A DNA stretch of 36,917 nt, taken from contig JANMMM010000133.1 of the NCBI GenBank assembly GCA_031373225.1, positions 1 to 36,917 of the forward strand. The letters run 5' to 3'. Position numbers and translations under genes: made by a program. This document shows, piece after piece, positions 1 through 7,108 of this stretch. Source of the DNA: JANOYJ01 sp031373225 (lineage in GTDB: Bacteria; Pseudomonadota; Alphaproteobacteria; Rhizobiales; Rhizobiaceae). The notes beneath the pieces are model-generated. The model made no database searches and had not been told where the DNA came from. It was given only the letters and a program-made list of their open reading frames with translations. Position 1 is the first letter of the stretch. Every line of letters starts with the position of its first letter.

Positions 1-1809
1 CAGCCGCATCGTGTCCAACGGGCCCACGGTCTCCCCCGCGCTTAAGCTTGTCAGGATCCGTTCCTGTTCCGCCCGGTGCTTCTCATCGGCCAAAACAGAA
101 ATCTGCCGGCCGATGATTTCTGCGGATGAATAGCCGAAAAGCCGTTCGGCCGCCGGATTCCATGCCTCAATCGTGCCGTCCAGCGTCACGCCGAACAACG
201 CGTCCTGAGACGTTGAGGCGATGGCTGCCATGCGCGCGGTTTCGGCGTCGGCGCGCTTTCTCTCCGTCACGTCGTGATTGGTTTCCAGCACAAACAGCTC
301 GCCGTCCGATTCTATTGCCTGATGGCGGCTTTCCAGAAAAATGGCGCGGCCGTCTTTGGCGTGATGGCGGACTTCGCCGGTCCAGCTTCCTTCGCGCCTG
401 AGCTGAACCATGATGTCAGAGAGCGGAATGGGGTGTATTGATTTCAACAGAATGTGGCTCTGTCTGCCCAACGCCTCTTCCCGCGCAAAGCCATAAAGCT
501 GCTCCGCGCCCTTGTTCCATTCGACAATGCCACGCTCGGGATGCCAGACAAATATCGGCTCGAAGGACAGATCGATGAGGCTCGCCTGACGGCGCAGCGC
601 CTGCTCTGATCTCCTGCGCGCGGTGATGTCGATGGTGGAACCGACATAGCGCGTCACCGCGCCCGCCGCATCGCGGAACACCTGGCCTGAATCCAGCACC
701 CAGACATAGTGACCGTCCTTGTGACGCACGCGGTATTCCAAAGAATAGTGGCCGTCCGGCCCGACAAAGGGCTCGAAGTGAAACACACCGCTCATTTTCC
801 GGTCATCGGGATGTTTCAGCGCCGTCCAGCCCTCGGGCGTCGCCGCAATGTCTTGCGGCTCCCATCCCAAAATTCTCGTCAGGCCGGCGCTGCGCCAAAC
901 CGTGCCTGCGGCTATATCAATGTCGTAGTTCAGCGCCCCCGCCGCCGCCTCGGCGGCGGCCAGCCGCTCCGCCACCAGCCGGAGATTTTGCTCATTGCGT
1001 TTCTGCCGTGTGATATTCTGCGTGACGCCGACCGCGCGCTCAACCTGTCCCGATGCGTTGCGGATGAACTTGCCGTTCACCTGCCAAAAGGCGCGGTCAC
1101 CCAACGGATCGTCACCGCGGAATTCCAGCGCATAGGTGTCGCCGCGGCCCTGCGCCGCTTCGAACTCCTGCAGGATTTTGGGCCGGTCCTCCGGCATGAC
1201 GAAAAAATTGCCGTCCGCCGGATCATCCGTGATTTGGGACGCGTCGCAGCCGATCACCTGCGCCGCATTCTCCGCCCACTGCATTTTTCCGCGCACCAGA
1301 TCGATTTCCCAGGCGAACATGCCGGCGGCTTCGGTGGCGAGCCGCAGCCGTTCCTCCGTGGCAAGTCTGGCGGCCTCCGCCTCTTTCAAAAACGTGATGT
1401 CCCACGAGACGCCAACCACACGCGTTGGTCCCTCCGGCGAGCGGTCAAGCACCGTGCCGCGCGCCGCGATCCAATGCGTCTTCTTCCGCCAGGTCGTTCT
1501 GTATTCGAAGTCGTAGGAATTCTTCCCGGCGCGCAACGCCTTGTGCAGCGCAGGCAGTCGCTTGCGGTCTTCCGGGTGCATCAAGTCATCGTTCAGCTCG
1601 ACGCTGACACCCTTGATGTCGGCGGCTCTTATCCCATGCAGGGCGCAGGTCTCGTCCGACCATGTCCGCTGGCCTGTGACGAGGTTCATTTCCCATGTGC
1701 CCATGTCATTGGCGGAAAGCGCCAGTTTCAGCCGCTCATGCTGTTCCCGCAGCCGCTGGCTCTCTGCCAGCACAGCAGCGGCCGCGCCGGTTTCTGGCAC
1801 GACGTGCAT
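1..1809 (-). CDS. Multi-PAS sensor protein, probable histidine kinase (3' end outside window)
   Basis: This open frame of 603 codons runs off the left edge, so only the sensory part is visible. Four PAS/PAC units can be read, ending near residues 145, 275, 400 and 520. Each closes with a PAC-like tail (for example DITARRRSEQ and DVTERKRADAE). A fifth begins near residue 525 with the typical AWNPAAERLFGYSSAEIIG core. Such proteins usually end in a HisKA_2/HWE kinase domain and feed PhyR in the general stress response; that domain is not visible, so the kinase call is inference. The ATG at 1809 is chosen because GGAGGA lies six bases upstream and no better start follows. No signal peptide or membrane segment is visible, so it is probably cytoplasmic. 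An EcfG-type promoter lies about 110 bases upstream. A diguanylate cyclase output cannot be excluded. Confidence 0.85.
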   Translation of the reverse strand, partial: MHVVPETGAAAAVLAESQRLREQHERLKLALSANDMGTWEMNLVTGQRTWSDETCALHGIRAADIKGVSVELNDDLMHPEDRKRLPALHKALRAGKNSYDFEYRTTWRKKTHWIAARGTVLDRSPEGPTRVVGVSWDITFLKEAEAARLATEERLRLATEAAGMFAWEIDLVRGKMQWAENAAQVIGCDASQITDDPADGNFFVMPEDRPKILQEFEAAQGRGDTYALEFRGDDPLGDRAFWQVNGKFIRNASGQVERAVGVTQNITRQKRNEQNLRLVAERLAAAEAAAGALNYDIDIAAGTVWRSAGLTRILGWEPQDIAATPEGWTALKHPDDRKMSGVFHFEPFVGPDGHYSLEYRVRHKDGHYVWVLDSGQVFRDAAGAVTRYVGSTIDITARRRSEQALRRQASLIDLSFEPIFVWHPERGIVEWNKGAEQLYGFAREEALGRQSHILLKSIHPIPLSDIMVQLRREGSWTGEVRHHAKDGRAIFLESRHQAIESDGELFVLETNHDVTERKRADAETARMAAIASTSQDALFGVTLDGTIEAWNPAAERLFGYSSAEIIGRQISVLADEKHRAEQERILTSLSAGETVGPLDTMRL

Positions 1810-1919
1810 CAACTGTCCTCCGATGTGCGAAAGACCTGTTGGTTCCTTAGCATTCCCACCCCTTTGACCCATGTGGAAATCGTCTTTGCAGTGTTTGCGA
1901 TTACATGGCCAGCACACGT

Positions 1920-1945
1920 AACGCCGCTGGACCAAGTTTGGTTCC
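1920..1945 (-). promoter_or_regulatory. EcfG-type promoter of the multi-PAS sensor gene
   Basis: On the minus strand GGAAC (1945-1941) and CGTT (1923-1920) are separated by 17 bases, an exact match to the alphaproteobacterial EcfG consensus. It points at the sensor gene starting at 1809. A second GGAAC at 1846-1842, closer to the start, lacks a matching -10. Confidence 0.75.
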
Positions 1946-2004
1946 AGGCAAAGAGCTGTTTATCCGCGATATTTGGCCGACGCTGCGGATTCAGGGTAAA
2001 TTTT

Positions 2005-2841
2005 TCACCGAAAGCGGGTCAGGTGGCTGTGGTCGATGCCCTGATCGCGGTGTTCGCCGCCTTTGACAGCGGCCCACCAGGCGCTGACGGCGCTGAGCAG
2101 GAGCGAGACGGCGGTGAAGAAGGCGAGCACAATGCCGAACCGGCGCGCTTTGTCAGCTGCGGCCTTCATCTCGGCAACCGTCTGCTCAACGCGTGTCTTC
2201 GCCTCCGCCTCCGGCACGCCGGCTTTGGAAGCAACCTCACCGACGAGGAAGGCCTGATCGGCGTCATTGGAAACGGTCATCATGCGGGTCAGCAGCGCCG
2301 CCGCCTGCGTTCTGCCTGCTTCGTTCATGATTGCTGCGGCGCCGGGCTGCGCGACCGCTGTCTGCGGACGCATGAGGCGCTCGGCATAGTACTGCGCGTC
2401 AGCTCCGCCGGCCGCCTTCACCGCCGCTGATCCGCCCGCCATCGCGATCCATGCGGCGATCAGCGAAGAGAGCACTGCGCCAACGGCCCACATGACCAGA
2501 CCATGCGCGCCATCGCGCATTTCCACTTCATGCGGCTTGGCGTCGCCGATGCGCTGGCGCAGCCTGCCGGTAATATAACCGCCTGCCATGTAGCTTGAGA
2601 GCTGAACCCACAGCGCCCACATCGCCGCCGCGGCCAACAGCCCGGTCGCTGCAACGCGGTCATCGCCAGCCGAAGGCACAAGCGCCAGTCCAATCGCCGA
2701 GCCGAACGCGGCGAAAACCGAGAAGGTTCCCACCGCCACGGCTGCGCCTGCGAGTATCGCGCCCCAGTCGACATACCTCTGAACACCGGTCTCGGCAAAG
2801 GGTGTGGGATCGGCGGAAATGTGTGTGTCTATCAACGTCAT
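2005..2841 (-). CDS. Membrane protein of unknown function, 278 residues
   Basis: I do not recognise a named family with certainty. The protein has a glycine/alanine-rich hydrophobic segment near residues 25-55 (starting at DWGAILAGAAVAVG), a second near 65-90, a third near 115-140, a long polar and partly coiled stretch (about 145-235), and a last hydrophobic segment near 240-260 followed by a His/Asp-rich tail. The layout suggests an inner-membrane protein with a large soluble loop. The ATG at 2841 (MTLIDTHISADP) is preferred over an upstream TTG because GGAG lies ten bases before it. It is third in line after the 56- and 24-residue genes on the same strand, behind one EcfG-like promoter, so a stress-induced envelope role is likely but inferred. 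Confidence 0.75.
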   Translation of the reverse strand: MTLIDTHISADPTPFAETGVQRYVDWGAILAGAAVAVGTFSVFAAFGSAIGLALVPSAGDDRVAATGLLAAAAMWALWVQLSSYMAGGYITGRLRQRIGDAKPHEVEMRDGAHGLVMWAVGAVLSSLIAAWIAMAGGSAAVKAAGGADAQYYAERLMRPQTAVAQPGAAAIMNEAGRTQAAALLTRMMTVSNDADQAFLVGEVASKAGVPEAEAKTRVEQTVAEMKAAADKARRFGIVLAFFTAVSLLLSAVSAWWAAVKGGEHRDQGIDHSHLTRFR

Positions 2842-2892
2842 AATGCGGGCGCTCCTCTGTTGCAAAGGCAGGTTTCACATAGCTTCAGAGGT

Positions 2893-2967
2893 CTAGTTCA
2901 AGCCAAGGAATGACAGGATTGCCATCACGACAACGACCAGACCCACAAGATAAATGATTGAATTCAT
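2893..2967 (-). CDS. 24-residue single-pass membrane microprotein
   Basis: The frame reads MNSIIYLVGLVVVVMAIL and then SFLGLN before a TAG stop. It is almost entirely one hydrophobic helix with polar ends, so it should sit in the inner membrane. AGGAGA lies six bases before the ATG, a strong ribosome site for so small a frame. Similar very short hydrophobic proteins occur in Rhizobiales genomes as hypothetical proteins; I know of no assigned function. It lies between the 56-residue gene and the 278-residue membrane protein gene on the same strand and probably shares their transcript. Conservation of the frame in related genomes would be the deciding evidence. Confidence 0.6.
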   Translation of the reverse strand: MNSIIYLVGLVVVVMAILSFLGLN

Positions 2968-3033
2968 GATAATTCTCCTGAGATTCGGGTTGAACCCCGC
3001 CGCATCTCAATTCAGGTGCGGCAGAGACAAATT

Positions 3034-3204
3034 CTAGCGGCCCTTGGGCTTGTCGCCAGGATGCGGCTTGACATTTGCGCCGGACTTGCTGGGCGCCGCC
3101 GAAGGATTTCCGGTCATCTGGCCGATGCCGGTGGGCTGTGCCTTGGCGGAAGCCTTTGCATCTTTGCCCTTCGGCGCGGCGTCACGTTTCATGTTCTGTG
3201 GCAT
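3034..3204 (-). CDS. Small basic Pro/Lys-rich protein, 56 residues
   Basis: The frame starts MPQNMKRDAAPKGKDAKASA and ends DKPKGR. It is rich in lysine, alanine, proline and glycine, has no hydrophobic segment, and is probably disordered and cytoplasmic. AGAGGA lies seven bases before the ATG. It is the first gene after a GGAAC-N16-TGTT site at 3239-3263, which differs from the EcfG consensus at one -10 base, and precedes the 24-residue and 278-residue membrane genes. I recognise no family. The strong ribosome site and promoter position support a real gene; the function is unknown. Confidence 0.6.
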   Translation of the reverse strand: MPQNMKRDAAPKGKDAKASAKAQPTGIGQMTGNPSAAPSKSGANVKPHPGDKPKGR

Positions 3205-3238
3205 GGCGGGTTCCTCTGATTTTGCGTTCTCTCACACA

Positions 3239-3263
3239 AACAAACACCGGAGCATTTGGTTCC
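3239..3263 (-). promoter_or_regulatory. EcfG-like promoter for the 3204-2005 gene set
   Basis: On minus, GGAAC (3263-3259) is followed after 16 bases by TGTT, one base off the CGTT consensus. The site lies about 35 bases upstream of the 56-residue gene and is divergent to the exact EcfG promoter at 3299-3324. Confidence 0.45.
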
Positions 3264-3298
3264 GTCCGGTTCTGAATATTTAGAGAGAGAAGCGTGCC

Positions 3299-3324
3299 GG
3301 AACCAATCTCCGCCACACGGCGTT
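3299..3324 (+). promoter_or_regulatory. EcfG-type promoter of the 25-residue gene
   Basis: GGAAC (3299-3303), 17 bases, CGTT (3321-3324): an exact consensus match. The microprotein start codon at 3362 is 37 bases further on. Confidence 0.75.
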
Positions 3325-3361
3325 ATCGCACCATTGAAGTGTGAAAAGGAAAGGTGCGGTT

Positions 3362-3439
3362 ATGCGCGGACTTGTTCTTTGGCTTGTCGGGATTCCCATA
3401 CCGGTGATTATTCTGCTCTATGTCTTCAAGGCGATGTAG
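3362..3439 (+). CDS. 25-residue single-pass membrane microprotein
   Basis: The frame starts MRGLVLWLVGIPIPVIILLY and ends VFKAM before a TAG stop. It is one hydrophobic helix with a basic N-terminus and a basic residue near the C-terminus, as expected for a tiny inner-membrane protein. AAAGG lies seven bases upstream of the ATG, and an exact EcfG promoter lies 37 bases upstream, so stress induction is likely. The stop is three bases from the end of the convergent Crp/Fnr-type gene. Similar short hydrophobic proteins occur in Rhizobiales as hypothetical proteins. No function can be assigned. Confidence 0.65.
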   Translation: MRGLVLWLVGIPIPVIILLYVFKAM

Positions 3440-3442
3440 CGG

Positions 3443-4210
3443 TCAGATAATCGGGCGCGGCGGGCTTTTGTCGGCTTCGTAGTTGGCGATGGCGGCGAGG
3501 CCGTGCTCGTTTTTGATCATGAGTAACTTGTCGCGCCAGACGATGACGCCCCGGTCATGCAGCTTGCGCACCGTCTTGTTGGTGTGCACCAGCGACAGGC
3601 CGAGCGTGTCAGCCAGATGCTGCTGATTGATCGGCGTGAAGAAGGCCAAGTCTGTGACCAGCTTCAGTTCTTTTGCCCTGCGGTAAAGGTGCATGATGAG
3701 ATAGGCCATCCGCTCAAGCGCCGTGCGGCGGCCGATGCTGAGCAGATTGTCGTCGAGCATTTTCTCCTCCCGCGCCGCCAGCCATGTGACGTCATAACCA
3801 AGACCCGGCTGGCCGGAATAGAGCGACCAGAGCTTTTTGCGCGGAAACACACAGAGCACGGCCTCGTTGAGGGCTTCAATCGTGTGCTGCGCCTCGTGAA
3901 ACACCGAGGCCTGCAGTCCGACGAAATCGCCTGGCAGCACAAATTTCAGAATCTGCCGCCGCCCGTCCGGCAGCGATTTGTAGCGGAACAGCCAGCCTGA
4001 CAGAAGCGTATAGAGATGGTCAGTCGCGTCGCCCTCGCGCAGCAGCGTCGTTCCGGCTTTCAACCGCAGTTCGCCGGTTTTGAACGTGTCGACGAACTTC
4101 AGTTCGGCGGGGGTGAAATCGCGGAAGATTTTCAGGCCGCGCAGCGGACAGTCGCGGCAGGAGATTTCGCGCGCGGAACTGTGTCTTGGCGGCTTAAAGC
4201 GGGGTTCCAT
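3443..4210 (-). CDS. Crp/Fnr-family transcriptional regulator
   Basis: The 255-residue protein has a cyclic-nucleotide-binding-like beta-roll (about residues 30-145, with LKAGTTLLREGDATDHLYTL and PDGRRQILKFVLPGDFVGL), a dimer helix, and a C-terminal winged helix (about 170-235, with TPINQQHLADTLGLSLVHTN as recognition region). It should act as a DNA-binding dimer. The N-terminal CRDC pair and a single later Cys do not make the four-Cys set of oxygen-sensing Fnr, so an FeS cluster is doubtful; the signal is unknown. The ATG at 4210 has GAGGG nine bases upstream. No EcfG site was seen in front. It faces the response-regulator gene divergently across about 90 bases. Confidence 0.85.
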   Translation of the reverse strand: MEPRFKPPRHSSAREISCRDCPLRGLKIFRDFTPAELKFVDTFKTGELRLKAGTTLLREGDATDHLYTLLSGWLFRYKSLPDGRRQILKFVLPGDFVGLQASVFHEAQHTIEALNEAVLCVFPRKKLWSLYSGQPGLGYDVTWLAAREEKMLDDNLLSIGRRTALERMAYLIMHLYRRAKELKLVTDLAFFTPINQQHLADTLGLSLVHTNKTVRKLHDRGVIVWRDKLLMIKNEHGLAAIANYEADKSPPRPII

Positions 4211-4297
4211 TTTTTTACGCCCTCTATGTCTTAGTTAAATGACCTGCTGCAATAAAGCGTGAAAAAGGCTGGCACCGAAACGGAACGCCGGTCAGCC

Positions 4298-4801
4298 ATG
4301 AACATTGAAACCATCAGCGAATTCTCATTGGCTGGCGTCTCGGCGTTGATCGTCGAAGACGAAAATCTGGTCGCCATGGATGTTGAATGCCTGCTGCGCG
4401 ATTTTGGCGCGTCGCTTGTGTGGACGACGGGTGCGCTGTCGGACGCGCGGCGGATTATGAAAGAGCATGCGGATATTTCGATTGTTCTCTTGGACTTGAA
4501 GCTTCGGGATGGCAGTGGCAAGGAACTGCTTGCCGAACTTGTGGAGGCAAATGTTCCGGTGATTGTCACAACCGGCTATGTCGGTTTTTCCTGCGCGCTG
4601 GCGCCGGTGATATACAAGCCCTATTCAACTGAGGGTCTGTTGGAAAAAATACAAGGGTTGCTCGGGCGTTCAAGGCAGGAGGTGCTCATCCGAAAACCTA
4701 TGCCAACGAGTCGCCGCCATTTTCCCGCAGCTGAGCCTGTCCGTCGGACAGAAATTCGCCAACTCCTTCCAGTCCGTCGAGATGATCGCAGAACACTTTG
4801 A
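4298..4801 (+). CDS. Single-domain response regulator
   Basis: The receiver domain spans about residues 14-125. The acidic pair is in VEDEN (D21), the phospho-acceptor is D66 in LLDLKLRDGSG, the conserved Thr lies in VTTGY and the Lys in YKPYS. There is no output domain, so it probably shuttles phosphate to or from a kinase or modulates PhyR signalling, as single-domain regulators do in Caulobacter and sphingomonads. This role is inferred from the neighbours. The ATG at 4298 (MNIETISEF) is preferred, although a GTG at 4259 would add 13 residues. The last 34 or so residues are basic and unlike a receiver, and their codons overlap the 3' end of the convergent permease gene, so this tail may be accidental. 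Confidence 0.8.
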   Translation: MNIETISEFSLAGVSALIVEDENLVAMDVECLLRDFGASLVWTTGALSDARRIMKEHADISIVLLDLKLRDGSGKELLAELVEANVPVIVTTGYVGFSCALAPVIYKPYSTEGLLEKIQGLLGRSRQEVLIRKPMPTSRRHFPAAEPVRRTEIRQLLPVRRDDRRTL

Positions 4802-5828
4802 TGGTCACCAGAATAGGCACGGCAAGCATTGTGCCCGCGATACCCCATTCCCAAGTCCAGAATGTCAGCGCCAGCAGGATTGCGACTGCATTGAGTTGCA
4901 GACGGCGCCCAAGAAAAACCGGTGTGATGAATTGGTTTTCAACACCGTTGATGGCCGCATAGGTGAGTGGAATGACCAAGGCATACGTCAGAGTGTCAAA
5001 CACCGCCACCGCCATGAACCCGGAAAGGGCCACACCGGCAATCGCTCCGACATAGGGAATGTAATTGAACAGGAACGCCAGCAGGCCCCAGAGATAGGCC
5101 ATCGGCATGCCCAAAAAATAAAACGACGCCGCCACGGCGATGCCGAGCCCGGCATTGATGGCCGTCACCACCAGGAGATAGGATGAAACCTCCTTCTCGA
5201 CATCGAAGACAATGCGCAGCGCGCGCTTCTTGTCAGTCAGCGTCGGCAGAACCCGCACGATTTTCTCATAAAACAAATCGCCCGACGCCATCATGAAAGC
5301 GGCGATGACCAGAGTCAGCACCACTGTCGTCACAACATCAGCGGAGTAGCCGGTGCCCTGCGCCAGAAATGTCAGCATCGGAGAATTATCCGACACAACC
5401 ACTTCCTTCACAGGGGCGGCTGCGGCCGTGTCCGCCGCCGCCTGGATGCGGTCAGTCAAATTCGTGACGGATTCAAATGATGCGCGCAGGTCCCTGAGTT
5501 TTTCGGAAAACGATTTGGCGTAGGAGGGCGCGTCGGCGATCCATCCGGCCACGGGTCCGCTGACGGCATAGACAAATCCCGCCACCGACAGGATCACCGC
5601 CGCCATGAAAACCGAGGTGGCCAGCCATGCCGGGACGCCGCGCCTGCTGAGCCGGCGCACCGCCGGGCGGAAGGCGAGCGCGATGAAAAACGCAAGCGTC
5701 ACGGGCAGCAGAAACTCGCGGCCAAAATCGAGGCCGAAAGCGAACAGAATGATGAAGATGCCCAGGAGCAGGCGTTTGATCGGCTTCAGCGCCGACGCCG
5801 GATCGGCGGGGACCGCCATGGCTTCCAT
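4698..5828 (-). CDS. AI-2E family transporter / permease
   Basis: The protein of about 376 residues has the AI-2E transporter (PerM/TqsA-like) layout: two closely spaced N-terminal helices (about 20-65), another near 75-100, a soluble segment with a coiled region (about 100-160), then five C-terminal helices including the family-typical YLWGLLAFLFNYIPYVGAIA stretch near 240. Members are inner-membrane exporters or ion-coupled transporters; the substrate cannot be told here. The start is uncertain: ATG 5828 (MEAMAVPADP) is given, while a GTG at 5846 lies only five bases after the stop of the DUF3309 gene and would suit translational coupling. It appears to share the EcfG promoter of that gene. 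The 3' end overlaps the response-regulator frame by about 100 bases. Confidence 0.85.
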   Translation of the reverse strand: MEAMAVPADPASALKPIKRLLLGIFIILFAFGLDFGREFLLPVTLAFFIALAFRPAVRRLSRRGVPAWLATSVFMAAVILSVAGFVYAVSGPVAGWIADAPSYAKSFSEKLRDLRASFESVTNLTDRIQAAADTAAAAPVKEVVVSDNSPMLTFLAQGTGYSADVVTTVVLTLVIAAFMMASGDLFYEKIVRVLPTLTDKKRALRIVFDVEKEVSSYLLVVTAINAGLGIAVAASFYFLGMPMAYLWGLLAFLFNYIPYVGAIAGVALSGFMAVAVFDTLTYALVIPLTYAAINGVENQFITPVFLGRRLQLNAVAILLALTFWTWEWGIAGTMLAVPILVTIKVFCDHLDGLEGVGEFLSDGQAQLRENGGDSLA

Positions 5829-5851
5829 TGGTGGCAGCGCCGGCACCGGCG

Positions 5852-6007
5852 TTAAATTCTGCCCATGAGCGCCAGCACCAGCAGCACGATCAGAACCGTG
5901 CCCAGCAGACCCGAAGGCGCATAGCCCCAGTTGCGGCTGTGGCCCCAGGTCGGCAGTGCGCCAACGAGAACGAGGACGAGAATGATAATGAGAACGGTGC
6001 TGGACAT
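5852..6007 (-). CDS. DUF3309 family small membrane protein
   Basis: The 51-residue protein begins MSSTVLIIILVLVLVGALPT, continues with a polar WGHSRNWGYAPSG hinge, and ends in a second hydrophobic helix closing with LMGRI. This helix-hinge-helix form with GALPTW and NWGY is characteristic of DUF3309, found widely in proteobacteria and without known function. It should be an inner-membrane hairpin. The ATG at 6007 has GGAGG seven bases before it. An exact EcfG promoter ends about 40 bases upstream, so it is expected to be stress-induced, with the AI-2E permease downstream in the same transcript. Confidence 0.85.
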   Translation of the reverse strand: MSSTVLIIILVLVLVGALPTWGHSRNWGYAPSGLLGTVLIVLLVLALMGRI

Positions 6008-6046
6008 GATTGCCTCCGCGTGGCGCCGCTGAATTTGTTCAGCCTC

Positions 6047-6071
6047 AACGCGCGGCGGAGAATTTGGTTCC
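6047..6071 (-). promoter_or_regulatory. EcfG-type promoter of the DUF3309/AI-2E unit
   Basis: On minus, GGAAC (6071-6067), 16 bases, CGTT (6050-6047), an exact consensus match 40 bases before the DUF3309 start. Confidence 0.75.
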
Positions 6072-6100
6072 ATGCATGAATTGTCTTCAATGCGAATGTC

Positions 6101-6649
6101 TCAGGCGGCGGTGCGCGCGCTCGAACCGTCTTCGCCTTTTTCCGGTCGTGGGGCTTCGGCCGGGTTCAAGGCCAGTATCTCCGTCAGGCGCATCCGCGCC
6201 CGGCTGACCCGGCTCTTGATGGTCCCGACCGCCACACGGCATATGTCAGCCGCCTCTTCATAGGTGAACCCCGACGCGCCCACGAGTATGATGGCCTCGC
6301 GCTGGTCCTCCGGCAATTGCGCCAGCGCGGTGCGCATGTCGGCCATGTCGAGATGGCCGAGCTGCGCGCCTTGCACGGCCACACGGCTGGCGTAGACGCC
6401 ATCGGCGTCCTCCACTTCGCGCTTGCGCTTGCGGATCTGGCTGTAAAATTCGTTGCGCAAAATTGTGTAGAGCCAAGCCTTCATGTTGGTGCCCGGCTCA
6501 AAACTGTCATGATGCTTCCACGCCTTCAGCATCGTCTCCTGCACCAGATCATCGGCGCGGTCGGCCTTGGCGGTCAACGACACGCCAAACGCCCGAAGAC
6601 CAGGAATAGCGGCGATCAGCTGAGCGGCGAACTCCGGCGATGTGTTCAT
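6101..6649 (-). CDS. ecfG: General stress response ECF sigma factor EcfG
   Basis: This 182-residue ECF sigma factor has region 2 (about residues 10-80, with DDLVQETMLKAWKHHDSF and NMKAWLYTILRNEFYSQIRK) and region 4 (about 105-160, with LPEDQREAIILVGASGFTYE and VAVGTIKSRVSRARMRL). These are typical of the ECF15/EcfG group, which directs RNA polymerase to GGAAC/CGTT promoters. It is the output of the PhyR-NepR-EcfG partner switch. The ATG overlaps the nepR stop as ATGA (6646-6649), so the pair is translationally coupled. An EcfG promoter lies before nepR, which gives positive autoregulation. The alanine-rich C-terminal tail is normal. Confidence 0.95.
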   Translation of the reverse strand: MNTSPEFAAQLIAAIPGLRAFGVSLTAKADRADDLVQETMLKAWKHHDSFEPGTNMKAWLYTILRNEFYSQIRKRKREVEDADGVYASRVAVQGAQLGHLDMADMRTALAQLPEDQREAIILVGASGFTYEEAADICRVAVGTIKSRVSRARMRLTEILALNPAEAPRPEKGEDGSSARTAA

Positions 6650-6891
6650 CGCTCCTCACCGTCCGCGCCATCGGCCAAGCCGTCACCCGTCGCGCTTTGC
6701 GCTTCAAGTTTTGCAAGCAGCGCTGTCAGTCGGTCGGGGATCGGCTCGCTGGCGATTTCGGCGTAGTAGGCTTTGAGCTTCTGGCCGAGCATGTCATGAA
6801 TGGGATTGTGCGGTTGAAATCCGGGCATTTTCGCTGCTTTGGTCTTTGAGTTCTTGCCGGACTTGCGTCCATTGTCGTGAATTTCAGCCAT
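6646..6891 (-). CDS. nepR: NepR anti-sigma factor
   Basis: The 81-residue protein has the NepR core (about residues 28-65): PHNPIHDMLGQKLKAYY, then a second short helix with EPIPDRLTALLAKLE. NepR holds EcfG inactive and is bound by phosphorylated PhyR, which mimics the sigma factor. The N-terminus is basic (RKSGKNSKTK) and the C-terminus acidic, both probably disordered as in other NepR proteins. The gene precedes ecfG with a 4-base overlap and is divergent from phyR, the standard alphaproteobacterial arrangement. The ATG at 6891 is preceded by AAAGGTGAGAC. Confidence 0.93.
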   Translation of the reverse strand: MAEIHDNGRKSGKNSKTKAAKMPGFQPHNPIHDMLGQKLKAYYAEIASEPIPDRLTALLAKLEAQSATGDGLADGADGEER

Positions 6892-6967
6892 GTCTCACCT
6901 TTTGCACCGCAGGGGTGGCTGTCTGACGAAGGCCGCAGGCGCTGTGGCTGTTCCGCATAGACCACTC

Positions 6968-6992
6968 AACGCGGAAATGATAACTTGGTTCC
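6968..6992 (-). promoter_or_regulatory. EcfG-type promoter of nepR-ecfG
   Basis: On minus, GGAAC (6992-6988), 16 bases, CGTT (6971-6968), an exact consensus match 76 bases before nepR. It implies autoregulation of the sigma factor. Confidence 0.85.
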
Positions 6993-7013
6993 AAAAGTAT
7001 TTTGTTAATTCAT

Positions 7014-7038
7014 GGAACCATTTTTGAAACCGCGCGTT
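7014..7038 (+). promoter_or_regulatory. EcfG-type promoter of phyR
   Basis: GGAAC (7014-7018), 16 bases, CGTT (7035-7038), an exact consensus match 70 bases before phyR. Its -35 element lies about 20 bases from that of the divergent nepR promoter. Confidence 0.85.
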
Positions 7039-7108
7039 CGCAATAACTCGCCAGACACTTCGTGGCCCGGCGCCGGAATGAAGTTTGAGATGTGAGGGGA
7101 ACTCAGGA

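Noticed and set aside
709..2430. A 573-codon plus-strand open frame
   Set aside because: It is the shadow of the PAS sensor and the 278-residue membrane gene on the minus strand, which show clear domain sequence, proper ribosome sites and a promoter.
3443..4210. Oxygen-sensing Fnr assignment for the Crp/Fnr protein
   Set aside because: Only three Cys residues are visible and not in the usual four-Cys arrangement, so no FeS cluster is claimed.
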